A DNA stretch of 64,000 bases, taken from assembly GCF_040183065.1 (NCBI RefSeq), contig NC_091124.1, forward strand, positions 67,677,501 to 67,741,500, in the 5' to 3' direction. The notes beneath the pieces were generated by a model. It saw nothing but the letters and a program-made list of their open reading frames with translations, did not search any database and was not told the DNA's origin. Source of the stretch: Periplaneta americana (Eukaryota > Arthropoda > Insecta > Blattodea > Blattidae). The position numbers and the translations under genes were made by a program. Numbering within the stretch: position 1 is the stretch's first letter; each line of letters begins with the position of its first letter. Shown here in pieces: positions 42,901-56,722 of the stretch.

Positions 42901-45900
42901 AATCATTATGGTTGAGACAGTATATTAATAAAATTTCTGTGGGATAGTGAAGCATCTATATACTTCTCTCTATGTAAAAATTGTTCATTAGTATTTTCAT
43001 AACATCTGCTTTGCACATCATAATCATCATCTACTGTACTTAAAGGATGTTAGCTCATTTTGTTTTCGCTCTTGTGAGGAATTTTGATTCAACATTAAAC
43101 TTTAAACATGTTTGGACTCCTTTAATTATGGGGTCAGCATGGCACAAGATCACATATTCATTCTCTTGAGGACAGAAATAAAATGTCACTTTTCTGCTAG
43201 GAATCGATGCTGGTTCTGCTAAATTTGTATTAATCTATATATTTAAACATGGTTGAAATGTTAACGTATTCTAAAAATTTAACCAAAACCGACTAAATTT
43301 TATGCATAATGTGCATTTAGTGAGACAGCCTTTTTTTCTGTAACAATTGGTAAAGAACTATGTTTGACATATTTGTATCATTATTAGAAGCTATGTTAAG
43401 GGTATATGAGAGGAGCAGAGGTTAAGGGTGTTCGAGAATAAGGTGCTTAAGAAAATATTTGGGGCTAAGAGGGATGAAGTTACAGGAGAATGGAGAAAGT
43501 TACACAACGCAGAACTGCACGCATTGTATTCTTCACCTGACATAATTAGGAACATTAAATTCAGATGTTTAAGTGGGCAGGACATGTAGCACGTATGGGC
43601 AAATCCAGAAATGCATATAGAGTGTTAGTTGGGAGGCCGGAGGGAAAAAGACCTTTGCAGAGACCGAGACATAGATGGGAGGATAATATTAAAATGGATA
43701 TGATGGTAGGAACTGGATTAATCTTGCTCAGATTAAGACCAGTGGCAGGCTTATGTGAGGGTTAAGTATGTATGTATGTTAAGAGTATAGTTCTGTGTAT
43801 TTTGTTATGGCTACAGCTAAAAAATTACGATACAAATTTTCTTGGCACCGTCTTTCTTCTCCGTGAAAAATAAAACTACAATTTTACTGTTTTAAGAAAT
43901 ATTACTTCAGACATTTCGATGTAAAACTTTATTTCCATTGACGAAGTACATTTCGCAATATAAGCTTATACTTTTTGAAGTAGTAATACTAATAATAATA
44001 ATAATAATAATAATTATTATTATTATTATTATTATTATTTAATCTGGCAGAGCTTACGCCTTCTCTTATACTCAGCCAGACTTTAATTGAATACAATAGA
44101 CTATAATAGCGTCTTCCCACTGAATCCTATACACTGGCCCCATATCAAATTTTGAAATCACATGTTGTATCTCAGTTTATTTTCGAACACATCGTGCATA
44201 GATGAATGGAGACATAAAATATCTTTCGTGCCCTCTCTTTTACTTCGTCATTAAATTATGTATTTATGCATTCCTGTGAATAATATGTAGCCTTATTTTT
44301 TATCTGTCTTCATATTATAGTTTATTCTTTATCAGTATATCTTGTGTGGAATACTGTAGGACAAAGTACTCTTTCATAGAAAAAGGAGCATCTTCTGCGG
44401 ACATCTGTAAAAAGATCTAAGGAAGAGACTAGTGAAGTGCTTTATATGGAATGTGGCTTGTATGGGTCAGAAACATGGACATTATGACGAAGTAAAGTGA
44501 ATAGAAGTATTTGAAATGTGGATATGGAGAAGAATGGAACATGTGAAGTGGACAGACAGAATAAGAAATGAAGCTATGTTGGAAAGAGTGAAGAAAGAAT
44601 GATGCTGAAACTGATCAAGAAGAGGAAAAGGAATTGGTTGAGTCATTGGCTGAGAAGAAACTGCCTTCTGAAGGATGCACTGGAAGGAATGATGAACGAG
44701 AGAAGAGTTCAGGGTAGAAGGAGATATCAGATGATAGACGACATTAAGCTATATGAATCATATAAGGAAACAAAGAGGAAGGTAGAAAATAGGAAAGACT
44801 AGAGAAAGCTGGGTTTGCAGTGAAAGACCTGCCTTTGGGCAGAACACTAAATGAATGAATGTTCGAAGTATTATAAAAAGGTAAAGGTATCCCTGTAACA
44901 TGCCATGTAGGCATTTGGGGGGCACAGAGGTAGAGCCCCATGCTTTCCATGACCTCGGCACTAGAATGAGGTGGTGTGGTCGGCACCAAGCTCTGGCCAA
45001 CTTTTACCCCCGGGAAAGACCTGGTACTCAATTTTACAGGAGGCTGAGTGAACCTCGGGGCCGTTCTGAAAGTTTGGCAACGAGAAAAAATCCTGTCACC
45101 ACCTGGGATCGAACCCTGGACCTTCCAGTCCGTAGCCAGCTACTCTACCAACTGAGCTGCCCGGCTGCCTTCGAATATAGACTTAAAAAATTACAAAAGT
45201 GTGTTTTAATTTTAATTCTGAATTAAGAAATGTACTTAAACTTACATAAATAGGAGAAATGTGAAAAAAAAATCTGAGGATAACAAACTTTATTTACTCA
45301 GGAATTCTCAAAATTTTTTCTTTCATATGTATTGTTCTATAATGGCGTAAATAGCCAGTATGTGTCATTTTTTGTTGTGTTTGCAACACAATTCTCCATC
45401 TGCTTTATTATTTTATCTGTTGCTGTTGGAATTTTTGCATTTGGGATGAAAATTCGAATGTAAGTACATTTTGCATTGTCGTATGTCTGATGAATAAAAT
45501 TTTCGGTTGCAGTCAAGGTCATTTTTTGAAAAAGGAATGTAACTTGTGAGGGGAGGAATTGATGTACTTACCAATATATGTCCGAAATATTAAAATATTC
45601 CAATGAATGTTGTAAATACCTTTTTCAACTTTTCTTAAATATTAAAAATGTTGATTTTTGTACTATAATATTTTTGTTTGTTTTCTAGAGCGTTGGAATT
45701 GAGCTTCATGTTCTTGTTGGTGTGGTACTATTGTACTTTGACAATACGTGAAAGCATCTTGAAAGTGAATGGATCACGCATCAAAGGATGGTGGCGTTTA
45801 CACCATTTTATCTCAACTGTTGTGTCAGGAGTTCTGCTAATTTGGCCAAACACCGGGGCATGGTATGAATTCCGTCAACAGTTTATGTGGTTCAATGTTT

Positions 45901-48900
45901 ACATCAGTAAGTATTATTTATTCAGAAAATTAATTTTAGATGTTACAATAAAATTAGTCTTTTAAGTTCCAGCCATAATTTATGAAGAACAAACAATTGT
46001 TGATTCCCAACTTTTACAAATAAGTGCAGTGTTGAAAAATCAGTAACATGGCTGGAGAATGCTGGGTTTGCAGTGAAGAACACTACGAATGAATGAATAT
46101 ATTAACATAAATATACGCTTGCGTGTGTGTTTTTGTTTTTTCTCGAGTTTTTTCCAATCATAAGGCGAATGTTAGGTAATTTATTGGCGAATCTTCAGCC
46201 TCATCTCACCAGATACCATTTCGCTATCACTAATATCATTGACAATAATAATCTAGTACATGATACAGCGTCGTTAAATAACGATTTAAAAGAAGAATTA
46301 TTATCTACCAACTCCTATAATAAGAAAAATAAGCATAGGTAATTTTTAAAAGGTCCTTAAAGCCATTACTTGCCATCATCATAAACTGCTTGGTTAGGCC
46401 TCCTGGCTTGTTCCAGTTTCATAATATTTTGTTTGCTTTTAAAATTCTTTCCAGCATATTCTAGGTGTGCTAAGATTTCATTTTCTAATATATTTATTAT
46501 TATATATTTGTAATAATATTCTAAATGGTTCCATCCTAAACATATGTGTAAACCAATTGTCTCTAAGTTATATTGTACTATTTTATCTTATATTATTGAC
46601 TTCTTGTTTGTGTCTTTGCTTCTTTTGCAATTCAATATGGTGCATCCTATTACAGGTCAGAGTAATCTCATCTCTGCTATTTCATTGCTTATCAATATAT
46701 ATTTTCGAATATTATGGATTTATTTACATTCCATGGTATTCGTACATCACTTCACAGCTAGAATATGGAACATATCAAAAAAAAATCTTAATACTATAAA
46801 GTCTTAATTATAGTCACAGTCCAGTTGAAATATACACAGAAGAGTTTTACAATATAGTCTACTAGTACAACACAAAGATTTAGTATCAATACTTAATACA
46901 AGACAGAAGTATTCATAAAGTGTTGAATTTCATAAATTCACCTACAGAATAGAAGACGTGAGAAATTAGGTGCTTCTTTAATTTTCCCCTAAATAGTCTT
47001 ATGTTTTGAGTTTGATTTTTTATATCCGTAGGGAAGCTATTAAAAATTTGTACCGTCATATAACATAATCCTTTTGATAGCATGATAGACATGCTGATGG
47101 AGTATGAAAGTAATTTTTTATGCATATTTATGCTATGAACTGTTGAATTAGTTACAAAGTTTTCACAATTGCATACGAGGAAGTTTATTAATGAAAAAAT
47201 ATACTGACAAGTCATGAGCATTATTTTTAGTTTTTTGAAAATGGTCCTACACGATTCCCTAGATTTGGCACCTACTATTATTCTAATTACTCTTTTTTGT
47301 AGTAGGAATATACTATTATTACTGTGAAAAACTTGCAATTGTAAACAGTGTTTTTCTTTCTGAATAAAACGTCACTTTACAAAAAGAGGTTGTGCATGGT
47401 AATTGTGATGAAGGTAATGTATTAAGCAACTTGTTCTTGTAAACAGTGCAGTTACTTACGTTTCTACCATCTTGCTGTACCATTAAACTGTCCTTACAAT
47501 AGCTGCTTTCATTTATAAACTCTTATATAATCTAGAATTGTTTGCAATCTAATTATAAAAATTTATAATCATGGTCACATAAAAATTGGAGAATGCTGGT
47601 TTTGCAATGAAAGAACTGCCCTTGGGCAGAAAACTATGGATGAATTTACTTAACTAATTTAAAGAGCAATTATGTATGTGAGAAGAAAAATAAATTTTTC
47701 ATACATTATTTACTAGTGGATGTGGGCTCACATGCACGCAGATTTCTTTTTTAATATGGAATAAGTCTGCACTTAAAAAAATGGTTTTGACCCTTTCAAG
47801 GGAATATGATTTTCAAGGTCCAAGTAGATCTAAATTGTTGTTTTTTACTTTTTATCTTTTTTTAATTTGGCAACTTTTACTTCCAGTCCTTTCCCCATAA
47901 GGGGAATGGTTCTGTATAATCTGTCTTCTAAATTGACTCTGTAAGGAACAGATATTCATTAGAATACTTAATAGGAAAAAAGAGTCACACTGTACGTAAC
48001 TCATATTCTGAGCAATTATTTTCATAATTACATTACTAAAATCAACATTTTGAATAATGCACTCACATGATAGTATATTATTACTTTTATCTGTGTATTA
48101 CAAAGGTGTTTATTTATAATGGGTTGCCTTATACATGTTTGATTTTATATAAAAATACATTCATGAGCTACAAATCGCTGTTGTGAAGATAATGCAATTG
48201 CATCATGAAAAATGTGCAAATTTTCCTTCTATCATCAGATTTGTTTGAAATGCTGTCTTTATCATAACTGAATATGTAAATGAAATTATAAAAAATCAGT
48301 ACATTTCTAATTTTTGTTCAATTCCAGAAGGTCATGTTTTGAACTGATAAAATTAAATATACGAATCTACAGATTAAATTAATGGCTAAGTTTCCAGCAT
48401 CTTTTGTCCTTGGAAGTACATAGGCCTACATATCTACAATCTTTTATTATTGTTGTTAATGCCATTATTTATTAGTACTTCTTACATGTGACAGTTAGTG
48501 TAAACAAGTTTTTGCTCTGAGGTCATGTCCTTGAGCAATTATTCCCCATTTTCTCCACACCTGTAATAAAATCTTGAAATGTCTTGTCCCTGTGTCATTT
48601 ATGTTTGTAAAATGATATATATTATAATTAATATGTTGTCGTGAGTAATATATTTTTATTATCTGGAAAAGGAATACATATATTGTCCATTGTGATCTGA
48701 GGTTTGAAAAGTTAATATTAGTTCTAAACTAGAATGTCAAATCGCAATGTAGAAAGTATTTTTTGAATACTTCATTCCAGTGTATCTCGAAGTGTGTTCT
48801 ATGGAGCCCCGAGCAAATCCCAGTGGTTCTGCGAATTCTAAATGTTTTTTTAAATTGTATTTTATACATGAATGATACTATAAAATGTAGATAAAAATCA

Positions 48901-48965
48901 TGGAAATCTGAATCATTAATAACATGAAACATTACAAATAATTACAGTAATAATATGAATAATTG

Positions 48966-49003
<38 letters not shown>

Positions 49004-51980
49004 ATTTTTATTATGACTTATTATTATTAAACATCGAAAACGAAAAATAACATTTATCATTTGTCAGTTTTATCACTGAATTTCCTGCGTATGTTTCTAC
49101 CATAACTAAATACCGAAACATGCAGAAGCAGAAACAATGCTGTAACTTTCCGCCATAAAATGAGACATATAGAAAGATTTTACATGCCTAGAAACAAATA
49201 CATTCATTCCACTGAACAGAATTATTGAGATACTAGCTTCCATATGTTTGTTAATTATTAACAATTATTAACAAACATGTAATTTTTAACAAATTATATA
49301 ATGTCATAAAGATGATTTTTAATATATATATTTTTAAAGCTCTAATAAAATGTTACTGATGATAAATCTGTAATTTCAATAAAACTCAAGATGCAAGATT
49401 TTGACAATTTAGATGTCTGCATTTTTAACATAGTTTCAAGTTTACAGTTTCATTCACTTCAATAAATGTATAATAATAATAGCAATACAAGGGTTTCATG
49501 ATTTCCCTGCAAGTTAAAAAGAGTTCTGTAATCGAAAAAAATTAGAAACAGTGCTCTGTTGTATGAAAAGGATTTCGTCAGATGATGTGGCAAGTATGTC
49601 TGGTGCAATACTCAATATGGGTTCTCATTTAACTTCCTGGATCACTGTAAATTAATATGGAATGATTAATACGGTACAGTGTGAATTATCTCAATGATCA
49701 ATGACATAACTGATAGTGAAAGATCAGCATTATCGTTTATCTGACATTTGTTAGATAGTATTTGAATTAAGAGAAATTAACAGGCTTACAAGCAATTTTA
49801 AGTTGATTTGTGGTCATGTAAAAGCAAGATCAGTGATGAGATTGCTTCTGAGAGTCCTACGTAGAATGAAATTAAGATATTAAGAAGGAATTTAATATTG
49901 AATCCATTTTGAGATTCATCTCCCATTACCAAGTAAACTGGAGACACCAGCTTCAAAGGATGACTACCAGCAGATTTTCTAAAGCAGTGCTGAACTACCA
50001 TCGAGAGAAGAAGTAATCTTTGAGTCGGCCTTTGAAGTGTTGGTTGAATAATTCATTGAGACTGTGACAGGCCTAGAGGCCTGATACTAGAAAAGCAGAA
50101 GAGAAACCTAGAAATAGAGGTTTGACATGTGAATGAACTAAACAAGATGTCAGAGTCTAGTAGTATTGATGCCATAATGTATAGGAGTTAACAGTTTATG
50201 AACTTGCATAAAGGACAATAATAAATTTTGTTTTAGAAAATGCAAAGTAATTATTTTTTCATCAGCAGTTTCATCAGTTATGTAGAAAGTCACTCAACAG
50301 TTCACTGATGTTTTATCTTCCTAGCTTATTACATTTAGATTTTCATCTATTTATTATTGGATAAAACTGCGTTTATGTTGGCCTATAACTTACTGACATT
50401 TGAAATTAAATTTTTATTTTATGCTTTAAAACAATATTTCTGCTTTCTCATTCTACAACGTATAAAAGAACATTATGGTGTGAAATAAAATCGATTTTAA
50501 GGTTTCTGCACAAATACTCGTTTTTAGGATTCTTGTTACCAAAAAAGTATTATTTGGCAGTCTACTTGTTTGTCTCTGTAAGATCTGGGACTATTAGATG
50601 GAGTCGTTCCTATTCAGCATCTCTGAATCATCTCACCCTGAAATTATACACGTGAAATATATTAATTTTTACTAATAGGTATTTTATTTAAAAAAAACAC
50701 GCACAAAATAGCGACTTGTTCGAAAATGGTTGTAACTATTTTCATCATGTTCAGTGTCTTGCGTAACAAAGAGTATTAGTTGAAATAATGTAGGCTGAAA
50801 TAAATAAATGGCAGATAAATGGAATGTAAAAGCATGTCGAAGTACACAAGGCCAGTAACTGTTCCTTAAAAAATAATGATCCAATTACATCCCTGGCCAC
50901 ACCAGACATTGACTCCCAGTAAATTCTCTCCTTGTCTACATGAATGTGTGAATTTTCTGGAGCCCAGTACAGACAATAATGGTGATTCACTCTACCATTC
51001 AGTTTAAATTGTGCTTTGTTTGACCAAATCATTTTGCTCGCAAATTCCTCTCCCTTCTGAAGCTTTTCCTCGAATGACAAAATGCAGTCATATTTCTTTT
51101 TATTATCCTGCCAGTTGCATTGTTGGCTGTGGCATTTATGTGACTAGCATGATCTTTTAATAGATTATCAGTCACACAACACGTTTCTGCAGTAATTCAG
51201 TTAAACTTTGAAAGTCCATATAATATAATATCTGTGAAAGTGTGTATATATTTTTTGTGCCTCTCTGCATATACTGTATAATGATAAATAATTGTTCTCG
51301 TAATAATGATTGAGTCTGACCAGATATAAAACTGATAGCTATGAAGTACATACATTAAAAAAAAACATGGTACACAATTATTATAAGCTTGCAACACTTC
51401 CATGAAATACTGTGTAAATAACATGCATTTGAGGTATGAATAAGCAGTGAGAAATTGTATTGAGTTTTAAGTGAGATTAATTACTTGAGTTTGTTCACTA
51501 CACGAATAAAATAGATAAAAAGACTTTTATAAGGTTCATTGTTTTTGTTCGTTATCAGTCAAAATTAATGTCATTATCTAAGGATAACAAGTGATGTACG
51601 ATAAGTAACCACCAAATATGATAAAGTGCGACTTTAAGACAGTATCTTACGTTTGAACTTTGCTAAGGTGAATGATCAGCTTTGATACATTAACCCATAG
51701 AGAATGAAAAGTATTCCTGATTACAACAAAGTAATGCTACAAATTTAAGTTAATCTTTAAACTGAAGTACATCAATTTTACTTCTCAGTGTTCCCTTTTA
51801 TATTGTGAGTGAAAGCTGGCTAAATTCTCTGTACAATCTGTAAATGAACATTTTCGTCATATAGAGAAACGGAAGAGAAAGACAAATTTTCAGCAATCTT
51901 TAATTCACAGAAATAGATTCCATTTCTCTCTTTAATAGAAAATAGGATTGACTAGAAAGTTATCACTGGAAATACCGCCA

Positions 51981-52029
<49 letters not shown>

Positions 52030-55000
52030 GAAGGAGAAGGAGGAGGAGTAGCAGTAGAAGTAATTAGTAGTTCATCTTCATATCTAATTGAAAATTCTCT
52101 GGAATTAATATCTGAGAATGAAATATGAAATTATACTCTAAGGACATATACAGTAGAACCTCTATTATCCGTGGTAATGAAGGGGATGGACTGAACGGTT
52201 AATCGAAAAAATCGGATAATCCGTACCATGAAAGATTTTGTAATTTCCTCCATAGTTTTGTATTTAACTCATTAGGTAGTGGATCAGAAGTTCACTAATT
52301 TAAGTCTGGTTGTCAACGACTGGTTTTTTTAAGGGGCATGGAAATCTCATGTAATGACTGTCTCAGGAAAGATAGGAATAAAGAAGGTCTCATGTTACAG
52401 ATTTACATACTTTTTTACACTTTAGCCTTGGTTTTTTTTATTAAATCGCGCAGTCGTAACTCCAATCTTGTATTCTGATACGAAATGAGCCACAGTTTCT
52501 CTTTCTCAAACCATTCAATTATTTACATTTTTTTTCGATACTTCTTAGCACAACACGTTTTCTGTTAACATCCGTGAAAGATATTTTATATACAAGTTAT
52601 ATTATAGAACGGCAATTCGAACAGTAGACAACGCTGTGTAACGATAAAGACTTATAATAACACTCTCTAGCAATAAACGTATGTAGAACCTACTAATAAT
52701 GATGATTTATTTTAGCTAGCAGAGTTAAGGCCGTAAAGCCTTCTCTTCCACTCAACCAGCAAAAAGTATACATACATAATGTATGAATTTACAAAGAATT
52801 CAACATATAATATGATGTACAAAACAATACTTCATGTAAGTTATTTATTTCTGAAGAAAAAAAAAAAGAGTAAGATATACACAGTCGGATAATCCGCCAA
52901 TTGGTTAATAGGGTGACGGATAATCGGGGTTCTACTGTAACTTGGTCGAGTAAGAATGATAGTAGAGATTGGATATGTTAGTGTTTGAATGTAAAAGATG
53001 TAAATGACTATAAAAATATATTACATCATTTAATTTCGTCATTGTCATTGTTATCGTCAGTGTCATCTTTTGTAATAGATTGAGCCCTTTCACCAATCCT
53101 ATCCCAACTCTTGTGAGGATTATGAATCAACATCATATATAAATTCGTTAGTAGTAGGATCTTCTGACCATGTGATCATCATGCAAGACCAGTACTCTAT
53201 AAGATAACATAACACAAATACAAGACAAACTCAATCCCAAATTGGGAGGGAGATAAATTTCCACTTGTCTGTCGGGAATCGAACTCAGTTGTCCTGATTT
53301 GTAGTTAAACACGCTACAGCCTAAGACCAAAGCAATGTTCATCATACTTAAATTGAATAAGAATTATGAAGTAAATTTATTGATTTATGAATGCACTCTC
53401 ACAGGCACATATCATTGTTGATTTTATGAAACCTCCTATGTGACAGTACAGAACATAATTTTTGAGAAGGAAGAATAAAGGAATTAAATATCAATAGGCC
53501 TCTACTGAACCTTGATGGTGTCATATTCACCAACGTTTTCTACCAATTTATCTAATATTCATATGTAGGCCTATTGATATTTAATAACTTTTTCCTTCCT
53601 TTTGAAAAAATTATGCTTTATACTGTCACATAGGAGGTTTCAAAAAATCAACGACGATATATACTATACATCTTGATTACACAACATTTAATACTATATC
53701 ACTTAGAAATAATATATATATTTTTTTATTCATAAGACGATATATAATATGGAAACGAAAATCAGTTATGTGACTTCTTCATGAATTGAGAATGCCACTG
53801 ATAAGCTGCTGTAACTGTTGGTGGAAACTTAGATTACTAAACGTATCAGTACTGATTTTAGGAAAGACTACTTTTTCAAAGCTGTTTACCTTAACATCGT
53901 AATGCTGATACAGTATACAGTACATACTGTGAAGAAAAAAAAGTACAAAATACCTCCAGGGTCACATTGGTAACGATTTTCTGCGTCTTCTGCAGTATAT
54001 GGCAGATGGTTGTGAAACATCTTAGAACATTAAAATCTAGGCAAAGTAAGGGTATATTATTTATTTTCTACTGTCTCGTAAATGAATGTATTATTATGTT
54101 GGGATGCCTGTAAATTGTGTTTTATTCCAGTACTTTTCACAATCTGTATAAAATGTGATTCAATTGATGACAGTGCATTTCATTATTTCAATTTATCATA
54201 TCTGCTCATCATCTAACACGATTTCACATGATTATCAGATAACATATTAGTTTATAGGTTTTATTTTGTGCCAAATTATAAGACACTGTTTTGTAATAAA
54301 ATGTAATATGTCCTCCTGTTGGTTTCACTTGTCATTTTTTCCTGTAGATAAAAAATCATGTTCGAATAAATATATTTACTGTAACTTTCAAAATTACAGG
54401 AAGCGATTTGTTGAAACTCAGTTTTCGTCTGTAGTTTTAATTAAATAGGCTTACAGTTTCCATGAAGAATAGTAATTAAAACAAAAATTGTTAGTACTCT
54501 CGAATGTTTGAAAAGAGCTACTAGAAATATTTTATTTAAATATTATGTATCATAATATGATGTTTGCCAATGCTCAAGACTTGAATTTACTCCATTTCCT
54601 TGTGAGCGTGCACCTCATTAGATGGTTTTTATTCATTACAGAGTTTGAATCCTTTCAAAGAGTATGCTGAGGTGATGAATATATGTTTATTCTATGTAAA
54701 TGAGCAGTTAGGCCGTCATGGCCAGTTGTTAGTTGAAACTGGAACTGATGTATTTCCTGGTAAATCTGGGATGATGCTCAAGCCATTTAGTAGAAGTTGC
54801 AGGGTTCATTTACTGTTATCATGAAATTCTTCTTTGAATTTTGTCCGGAATATATAGTTGATTCATAATTTTACATTATGAAAAGGAACATTTGTTAGGG
54901 AGCTCTGTTTAATTTTTGTTCCTTTCTTTGACAAGGAGTCTGCTATCTCATTTCCTTGGATTTCACAGTGGGAAGATATCCATTGAAATGTTGCTTATTT

Positions 55001-56686
55001 TTGTAGATTTTGGAGAATTTTGATAGTATTAGGAATTTAATTAATTTTGCTATTTGTAGGTTCAATTGATGTAATTGGTTGTAGGGTTAGAGTTGCTCAA
55101 AATCACCACCTTGTTAAAGAATTTTATAACTATAAATTCCAGCACCTGCATTTCCATTTTTACCTGCAAGTGATCCATCTGTTTAAATATGAATCCATTC
55201 TGTTTCGGGTATCTTGTTTGAAGTCTCCAAAGCTATTGCTTTTAATACAGTTGGGTTTGCATCTCGTTTACATGGAATATTTTGTGTTAATTCAAATTTA
55301 ACCTAACTGTAAAATGTGATAGTGGATGATACAGAAGTGGGAGTTTTTGTTATTTATTTGGAAGTTCTAAATCATATCTCTTTTGAAGTTTAACTTCTTC
55401 AAAGAAGACTTCTTGGGATTCGAGATAATGCTTTTTATCCTGATAAGATCTCCAATATATGTTGTACTGTAGGTTACTGGTATTAAACACATTATAACTG
55501 AGGCAAAATGTCTTATTGTAATGTATCAAATACTTATTTGGCATAGTTATCTGCGTTATATTTTAATTGATCAAGTGGTAACTAGAAATGTTTATTACAA
55601 TTTGTTTGGCAGGTATAGTACAGTACTTGCAGTTCCGTTACCAGCAAGGTGTTCTCTACCGTCTGAAAGCTCTTGGAGAAAGACACAACATGGACATCAC
55701 TATTGAAGGCTTTCATTCATGGATGTGGCGTGGTCTCAGCTTCCTTCTTCCATTTCTGTATGTCGGCTACATGTACCAGCTTTATAATGCCTACACTTTA
55801 TTCCAACTTAGCTATCATCCAGAAGCTACTTGGCAGGTATGTAAAATATTACAGTTTTTATTGTGATATTAGGCTAATGAGGAGAGCGACTTGTAAACAT
55901 GATATTTTCATAAAGTCCATTAAGTTCTACAGCTTGATTAGTAAAGTAGATTTCAAACATCTGGGGTATAGTCACAGACAATCAGCAATTTTTCCAAAAA
56001 ATTGTATTAAATTTATATGATCCCACTATATTCCTTCTTGAACTAAAAAAATATAACTCGGCCTCTATTCTCAAAATATTTCAATATTCTTACTTTTTGA
56101 GTGATCACATATTGTCACACGAAAGACCTTGATTTCCCTGATAATTTCATATAGTTCAGTAATTTAGAAAAGATATTGGTTGGATTACCACTGCTGATAA
56201 TGAAAAAGAAAATCACAGCATTTTGAAGATTGGTTCTGCCTTTTTCTTCAGATGATCAAAAAAATTAGAAGGGTATCAGTTGTTACAAATGGCTAAATCT
56301 GCTTTACTGACCCCATTTATTTGATCATCTGAAGACTAAGATAAAGCCAATTTTCGAAAAGTTATTTCCTTTTCTGTTACCGGCAACAGAAAAAGTTGAA
56401 TCTACGTATCTTATAAACAGTTCATCATTGCTGTCTTCCTCCCTCATTTAGATTAATAGTTCAGTAATGCTTGATCAGTTTTACAATCCATATTACTGGT
56501 TTATTACCAGTATTCTCTCTTTAGTGGTAATTTACTTACATATGCTGCATTTTATGAATATCCCATTTCATATCTTGAGAATTAATTCTCATAAAATGAC
56601 CCATGTGTAATTTTTTCTTCTTGTGGGCGACTGAAGCTGTAGTTCTTTTAGCCATTGTTAGGCATTACCTTTGGTGCAAGCAACAT

Positions 56687-56722
<36 letters not shown>

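Noticed and set aside
46467-46807. Hydrophobic 87-110 codon frames in TMEM120 intron 5
   Set aside because: AT-rich intronic sequence with no conservation signal. The true exons have good splice borders and family motifs, and these frames do not.
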